Origin: Triparma columacea
Taxonomy: Eukaryota > Sar > Bolidophyceae > Parmales > Triparmaceae
Direction of reading: 5' to 3'
Length of the DNA stretch: 10,200 bases
Assembly: GCA_030267965.1 (NCBI GenBank)
Contig: BRYA01000193.1
Coordinates: 16,465 to 26,664 of the forward strand
A program made the translations under genes and the position numbers. The notes under the pieces were generated by a model, which was given only the letters and a program-made list of their open reading frames with translations, had not been told where the DNA came from and did no database searches. Shown in pieces: positions 8,201-10,200 of this stretch (position 1 is its first letter; every line of letters begins with the position of its first letter).

Positions 8201-8963
8201 GCCTAGTGTCTCTGTAAAAATCTTCACTACCTTTGGCTGTGTAGACTTTGACAATGGCACAAGCTTCTTAAAGGTTGACTTCTCATTGGACTGCCAATCT
8301 GCTGAACACACTTTCTACAAGGCCTTTGCAGCATTTATGGTCGCTGTGTACCCAGTTGGAATTCCACTGATGTACTTCTTCTTGCTCTTCAGTAAGAGGC
8401 AGCTGCTGAAGGCTGGGCAGGTCGAAAGGGAGAAGGAGGAAGGTAGAAGAAAAGGGCTACTGGAAGAAGCGCTGATCAAGAGAGACGACAATGAGGGGAA
8501 GGATCCGGCGTTGAAAGCACTGAGCTTTCTCTACGAGAGCTACGAACCAAAGTACTGGTGGTTTGAGATATTCGAGACCATGAAGAAGTTGGCATTGACG
8601 GGTTTCCTCGTGTTCATTGCACCAGGTACTACTGCCCAGGTGGTGGTTTCGTTGGTGATGAGCATTGTCTCCTTGGTTGTGTATGCAAGTACAAAACCAT
8701 TCATTGACGACTTTAACAACTCCCTAGCTCTGGTTGCAAACTCTCAATTGGTCTTGACACTCTTGTGTGCACTAGCTATTCAGGCGAACCATGATGGTAT
8801 AAATCAAAAGGATCAAACCTCATTTGACGCTTTCCTCACTGCCATTCAGTTTGTGCCAGTGCTTCTGTTAAGTGGCTTCTCCTTTGTGATGGCAAAGAAA
8901 GCTAGAAAGGAGAAAGAGAACAAGCATTCCAGTGTAGTGCCTGTTGGTGAACTAGAGAGCTAA
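1940..8963 (+). CDS. Large multi-exon membrane protein: novel ectodomain + beta-helix + GCC2_GCC3 + multi-TM
   Basis: Exons: 1940-1970, 2092-2262, 2398-2841, 2903-3409, 3521-3643, 3767-3925, 4033-4209, 4308-4403, 4484-4708, 4777-4986, 5081-6160, 6270-6452, 6514-8963. Every junction is G|GT...AG| at phase 1 and the joined frame is open for 1951 codons. The start is ATG 1940 (A at -3), because it places a short basic n-region and a hydrophobic stretch (residues 15-34) at the N-terminus. Residue map: signal 15-34; unrecognised Ser/Thr/Asp-rich ectodomain to about 785, partly from duplicated exons; TM 789-811; basic loop; TM 860-879; beta-helix about 975-1060; 19 CxxC units 1114-1420; membrane-proximal Cys domain 1478-1539; 9-10 TMs 1543-1930; basic tail. 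Families with this C-terminal half are plausibly surface receptors or channels, but no ligand or kinase is visible. Two genes joined in exon 11 is the alternative. Splicing is predicted from sequence only. The 5461-8963 half is much surer than the N-terminal half. Confidence 0.6.
2263..2397 (+). other. Intron 2, G-rich with G-quadruplex potential
   Basis: The donor GTGAGG is followed by about 60 nt almost entirely of G and A, including eleven consecutive G at 2275-2285 and at least four further runs of four or more G. The branch candidate CTAAT lies at 2357-2361, 37 nt before the cacgcag acceptor. The phase-1 join G|CC restores the frame into exon 3. Confidence 0.65.
2398..3409 (+). other. 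Exons 3-4: unrecognised extracellular region
   Basis: Two long phase 1-1 exons encode about 317 residues rich in Asp, Glu, Ser and Thr with scattered single Cys residues (for example QPCLEQ, YGVCVGY, MTCNYHKSCED, DKACAS, ASCSETW). They contain no membrane span and no domain I can name. Intron 3 (2842-2902, 61 bp) is a clean case, with GTAAGG, TTCTAAC and CTTCGCAG. A GTAAGA at 2695-2700 inside exon 3 could act as an alternative donor, but the frame reads through it without a stop. Confidence 0.5.
3644..3766 (+). other. Intron 5, with G-run/C-run complementarity and AAG acceptor
   Basis: The donor GTGAGG is followed by G-runs at about 3659-3680. The 3' end carries C-runs at 3744-3760 and ends ACCAAG. 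The two arms are broadly complementary and could fold back, bringing donor and acceptor together. No CTAAY branch site is visible. It is the least certain intron, but the next candidate acceptor (ccag, AG at 3788-3789) leads to a stop within about 15 codons. Confidence 0.55.
3793..3900 (+). repeat. 54-bp tandem repeat inside exon 6
   Basis: Two copies, 3793-3846 and 3847-3900, both start gcttcga and end cct. They encode the diverged 18-residue units ASMPIATGIVIDEPIAQP and ASTTIPTSLVINDPTTHP. The second copy is the one that recurs, in part, in exon 8. Exact codon-length periodicity indicates duplication within coding sequence. Confidence 0.85.
4777..5370 (+). other. Exons 10-11 5' part: last ectodomain modules and first internal TM
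   Basis: Exon 10 and the start of exon 11 each carry an alternating-hydrophobic strand (PQIVVSII, APIVVSF) followed by an aromatic pair and Gly (YYLDG, FYFILRG). This resembles the Y-[YT]-x-DG strand of chitobiase C-terminal / GH29D-like beta-sandwich repeats. A hydrophobic span follows at 5302-5370 (ICLCLTLDTLLAVILFVIAV plus N-F-F), directly followed by about 40 residues dense in Lys and Arg. That is the charge pattern of a stop-transfer segment with a cytosolic basic loop. The domain identity is a weak match by eye; the membrane span is clear. Confidence 0.5.
5836..6160 (+). other. Parallel beta-helix segment (PMP / right-handed helix type)
   Basis: Within exon 11, GGGGGIWIEGGAIVDLELC, FSNNRATASYAGGGAIDV and SFYGNTAD form successive rungs. 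The GG[GA]I and FxxN motifs match the chlamydial polymorphic outer membrane protein repeat (PF02415 type) and right-handed beta-helix folds. These repeats are widespread in eukaryotic algal surface proteins, so they do not imply a bacterial source. Only about three rungs are evident, which is short for a free-standing helix; the preceding 80 residues may supply more. Likely extracellular, as it follows a signal anchor and precedes the Cys-rich repeats. Confidence 0.65.
6311..7470 (+). other. GCC2_GCC3 (ephrin-receptor-like) Cys-rich repeats
   Basis: Nineteen CxxC motifs occur at regular 14-25 residue spacing, typically C-x2-C-x2-G-[KTFE]-[YFW]-S then a variable loop and the next C, from CEVC (exon 12) to CSWC, followed by CRCKAGFF. 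This is the tyrosine-kinase ephrin A/B receptor-like repeat (GCC2_GCC3), a disulfide-bonded extracellular rod. Intron 12 (6453-6513) falls exactly between two repeats at phase 1, so exon 12 is a removable repeat cassette. The neighbouring repeats are diverged rather than near-identical, unlike the young duplication in exons 5-9. There is no kinase domain, so the 'ephrin' label refers only to this repeat. Confidence 0.85.
7539..7721 (+). other. Membrane-proximal Cys-rich domain
   Basis: The pattern GYWR, then C-x5-C-x-GG, then C-x2-GY-x-GPLC-x2-C-x2-GY and C-x2-C, lies just before the first span of the membrane bundle. This EGF-like cap is the usual link between GCC2_GCC3 repeats and a multi-TM C-terminus in protist proteins of this layout. 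I know no specific ligand for it. Confidence 0.65.
7734..8963 (+). other. C-terminal multi-pass membrane domain and cytosolic tail
   Basis: About nine or ten hydrophobic spans are visible. The first is VVVGITVLLLLFSLIV (from 7734) and the last is FLTAIQFVPVLLLSGFSFV (about 8829-8886). A charged loop at 8391-8552 contains KRQLLK, EREKEEGRRK and then the motif YESYEPKYWWFEIFETMKK immediately before a span. The Y-x-P-x-[YW]-W-[FW]-E-x-x-E motif followed by KP and N residues further on is typical of the multi-TM domain in protist GCC2_GCC3 proteins. It is loosely reminiscent of fungal TRP-like proteins, which would suggest a channel or mechanosensor, but that is inference. The protein ends in a lysine-rich tail at TAA 8961-8963. 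Confidence 0.7.
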
Positions 8964-9071
8964 GAGGACATTTGATGAGAGTGGGGATTCAACAGGGCTT
9001 GGTTGACCTGCAGGATAGCGTGGGAGAGAAAGAGAGAGAGAGAGAGTGTGTGTCTTGTGAGGTTTGAGGGG
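8964..9071. other. 3' flank of the large gene with GA/GT microsatellite
   Basis: After TAA there is a short mixed stretch, then a (GA)n tract followed by GTGTGTG at about 9025-9053. No AATAAA polyadenylation signal lies near the stop. Confidence 0.6.
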
Positions 9072-9327
9072 GAGAGGAGGTTCCAAGATGATGGGTTTGA
9101 GATGCCAAAGGGGAGCAGGAGAAACGGAGGGAGGGGGGAGGGGGAAGGGGGGGCGTTGGGGCGTGTTGGTGAGGCGAAAGGGGGGGGGGGGGAAGAGGGG
9201 AGAGGAGGTTCCAAGTTGATGGGTTTGAAAGGCCAAAGAGGAGCAGGAGGGAAATAGGGGGAGGACAGGGGGAAGGGGGGCGTTAGGGCATGTGGGGGAG
9301 GGGAAAGGGGGGGGGGAGGGAGGGGAG
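9072..9327. repeat. 128-bp tandem duplication, two diverged copies
   Basis: Copy 1 (9072-9199) and copy 2 (9200-about 9327) each start gagaggaggttccaag. They share atgggtttga, gccaaag, ggagcaggag and a gcgtt(g/a)ggg(c) core, and end in poly-G runs (thirteen G at 9180-9192 in copy 1). Single-base changes and small indels separate them. No coding potential is seen; the opposite-strand frames are Pro/Ser low-complexity translations of this repeat. Confidence 0.85.
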
Positions 9328-9589
9328 AGATCAAGATAAAAAGGAAATGCATTTACAACAAAACATTTGGTTATTTTAAGCAAAATGATGTAAAGTATAG
9401 TAAAGTTCTCATGTGGGTTATGATAAAGAGGTTTGTTGGATGTTGGTCTGGGAGACTGGGGGTAGGTTCAGGGTTAAGAAAGTGTATTTTAGAAAAAAGT
9501 GAAAGGGGGAGATGTGCGCAGGTAGGGAGAGGCAGTGGTAGAGGGTGATGTTGGGTGGTTGAGGATGAATAAAAGGGGGCAATTGAGGT
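9328..9589. other. Subtelomeric spacer, no gene seen
   Basis: The sequence is AT-richer at first (about 9330-9440), then G/A/T-rich. No open frame of note, RNA gene or transposon end is visible. An AATAAA at 9569-9574 is isolated and about 600 bp past the nearest stop. Confidence 0.6.
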
Positions 9590-10010
9590 TGAGGAGAGAA
9601 GAGAGAAGAGTTGAGGGAAGATAGTAGTAGAAAGGAAGGTGTAAGATAGAGTAGTGTTTGAGTGTGTGTGCGTGTGTGTGAGAGAGAAAGAGAGAGAGTG
9701 TGTGTGAGTGTGTTAGAGGAGTTGAGAGAAGAGAGTAGGGGAGAGAAGGGTATAAGTAGAGATGTGTGTGAGTGTTTGTGTGGGTGTGAGAGAAAGAGAG
9801 TGTGTGTATGAGTGTGTTAGAGGAGTTGAGAGAAGAGAGTAGGGGAGAGAAGGGTATAAGGTAGAGGTGTGTGTGAGTGTTTGTGAGGGTGTGGGAGAAA
9901 GAGAATGAGTGTATGAGTGTGTAAGAGGAGTTGAGAGAAGAAAGTAGGGGAGAGAAGAGTATAAGGTAGAGTGGTATGTGAGTGTGAGGGTGTTAGTGTG
10001 TAGTAAGGAG
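9590..10010. repeat. Subtelomeric satellite, about 104/105-bp unit, roughly 3-4 copies
   Basis: The anchor gaggagttgagagaaga(g/a)agtagggg recurs with its preceding G at 9712, 9816 and 9921, giving periods of 104 and 105 bp. Each unit continues gagaaggg(or agag)tataag, a GTGTGAGTGT stretch and a gagaaagaga stretch. A degenerate earlier copy precedes it at 9590-9711, and the array decays after about 9990. Copies 2 and 3 are very similar, suggesting recent amplification or homogenisation next to the telomere. Confidence 0.9.
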
Positions 10011-10118
10011 AATGACAAGTAAAGAGAAGTAAAAAGAAGTGAAGAGAAGTGAAGTAAAAAAAGTAAAGTAAAGTAAAGTAAAGAGAAAAAAAGAGGAGTA
10101 AAGAGGAGTAAAGAGAAG
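10011..10118. repeat. Purine/GTAAA-rich telomere-adjacent tract
   Basis: Units of agtaaa, gtaaa and agagaagt are repeated with almost no C on this strand: aaagtaaagtaaagtaaagtaaag around 10057-10082, then gaggagtaaa twice. It separates the satellite from the telomere array and looks like a simple-sequence junction rather than a degenerate telomere repeat. Confidence 0.8.
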
Positions 10119-10200
10119 TTTGGGTTAGGGTTAGGGTTTGGGTTAGGGTTAGGGTTAGGGTTAGGGTTAGGGTTAGGGTTAGGGTTAGGGTTAGGGTTAG
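10119..10200 (+). repeat. Telomere, TTAGGG repeats
   Basis: About 13 tandem TTAGGG units run to the last base, with TTTGGG variants at the first position and at about 10137-10142. The G-rich strand reads 5'->3' toward the window end, which is the correct polarity for a right chromosome end. The array is cut by the window or assembly end, so its true length is unknown. Confidence 0.97.

Larger units (their letters stand above)
5461..8963 (+). other. Alternative self-contained gene: beta-helix / GCC2_GCC3 receptor-like protein starting at ATG 5461
   Basis: If the upstream exons belong to another gene, ATG 5461 (context agcagaATGa, A at -3) opens a 1110-aa product from 5461-6160, 6270-6452 and 6514-8963. 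Its N-terminus is basic and then hydrophobic (residues 19-38, FNLAFFLFLLIAGVSGVYVV), a good signal peptide or anchor. The order signal, beta-helix, Cys-rich repeats, multi-TM is a complete and commonly seen stramenopile layout. A TATA-like tttatactt lies near 5213-5221, about 240 bp upstream. No stop codon separates this start from the upstream frame, which is why the single-gene model is preferred. Confidence 0.45.

Noticed and set aside
8952..9383. Overlapping opposite-strand Pro/Ser/Leu-rich ORFs
   Set aside because: These are translations of G-rich repeats and homopolymers, and their sequence follows the 128-bp duplication.
9569..9574. AATAAA polyadenylation signal for the large gene
   Set aside because: It lies about 600 bp beyond the stop, within subtelomeric spacer, with no evidence of a transcript that long.
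9590..10010. CRISPR-like array, suggested by evenly spaced repeats
   Set aside because: The repeats are contiguous 104/105-bp units without unique spacers, next to a eukaryotic telomere.
9713..10018. Opposite-strand ORF of 101 codons rich in Ser, Thr, Leu and His
   Set aside because: It is the translation of the 104/105-bp satellite, with the repeat period visible in the peptide. There is no independent gene signal.

Overview
The window is the right-hand end of a eukaryotic chromosome. The + strand ends in a TTAGGG telomere array that runs to the last base, preceded by purine-rich subtelomeric repeats. GT-AG introns of about 60-135 bp with CTAAC/CTAAT branch points, long C and G homopolymers, and a beta-helix / GCC2_GCC3 / multi-membrane-span protein all suggest a unicellular stramenopile (a bolidophyte or diatom relative). 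That assignment is inference from style and domain content, not from a marker gene.

Layout: (a) 1-323, the 3' end of a gene for a Dpy-30-motif protein, with the end of an intron and the last exon. (b) 324-1939, no gene I can support; it holds one TATA-like site, a weak ORF, homopolymers and GGA and AAG microsatellites. (c) 1940-8963, a + strand gene that I read as 13 exons. All 12 introns are phase 1, so every internal exon is a multiple of three and the reading frame runs without a stop from ATG 1940 to TAA 8961-8963 (1951 codons with my preferred acceptors). (d) 8964-10118, a non-coding subtelomere with a 128-bp tandem duplication, a 104/105-bp satellite and a GTAAA-rich purine tract. (e) 10119-10200, telomere.

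The predicted large protein has two extracellular halves. The N-terminal half has a signal peptide or anchor, then an ectodomain I do not recognise. Part of this half was built by tandem duplication of two-exon units, perhaps degenerate chitobiase-C/GH29D-like beta-sandwich repeats. It ends in a membrane span and a very basic cytosolic stretch. The C-terminal half is a recognisable stramenopile architecture: signal anchor, parallel beta-helix with GGGAI/FxxN motifs, 19 CxxC units of GCC2_GCC3 (ephrin-receptor-like Cys-rich) type, a membrane-proximal Cys-rich domain, about nine or ten membrane spans and a charged cytosolic loop. The C-terminal half alone, starting at ATG 5461, would make a complete 1110-aa receptor-like protein.

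The main open question is whether 1940-8963 is one fused gene or two genes that meet in exon 11. The frame and intron phases favour one transcript. The base composition, intron style and the self-sufficient start at 5461 leave two genes possible. Either way the N-terminal half is a recently expanding subtelomeric module of no recognised family.
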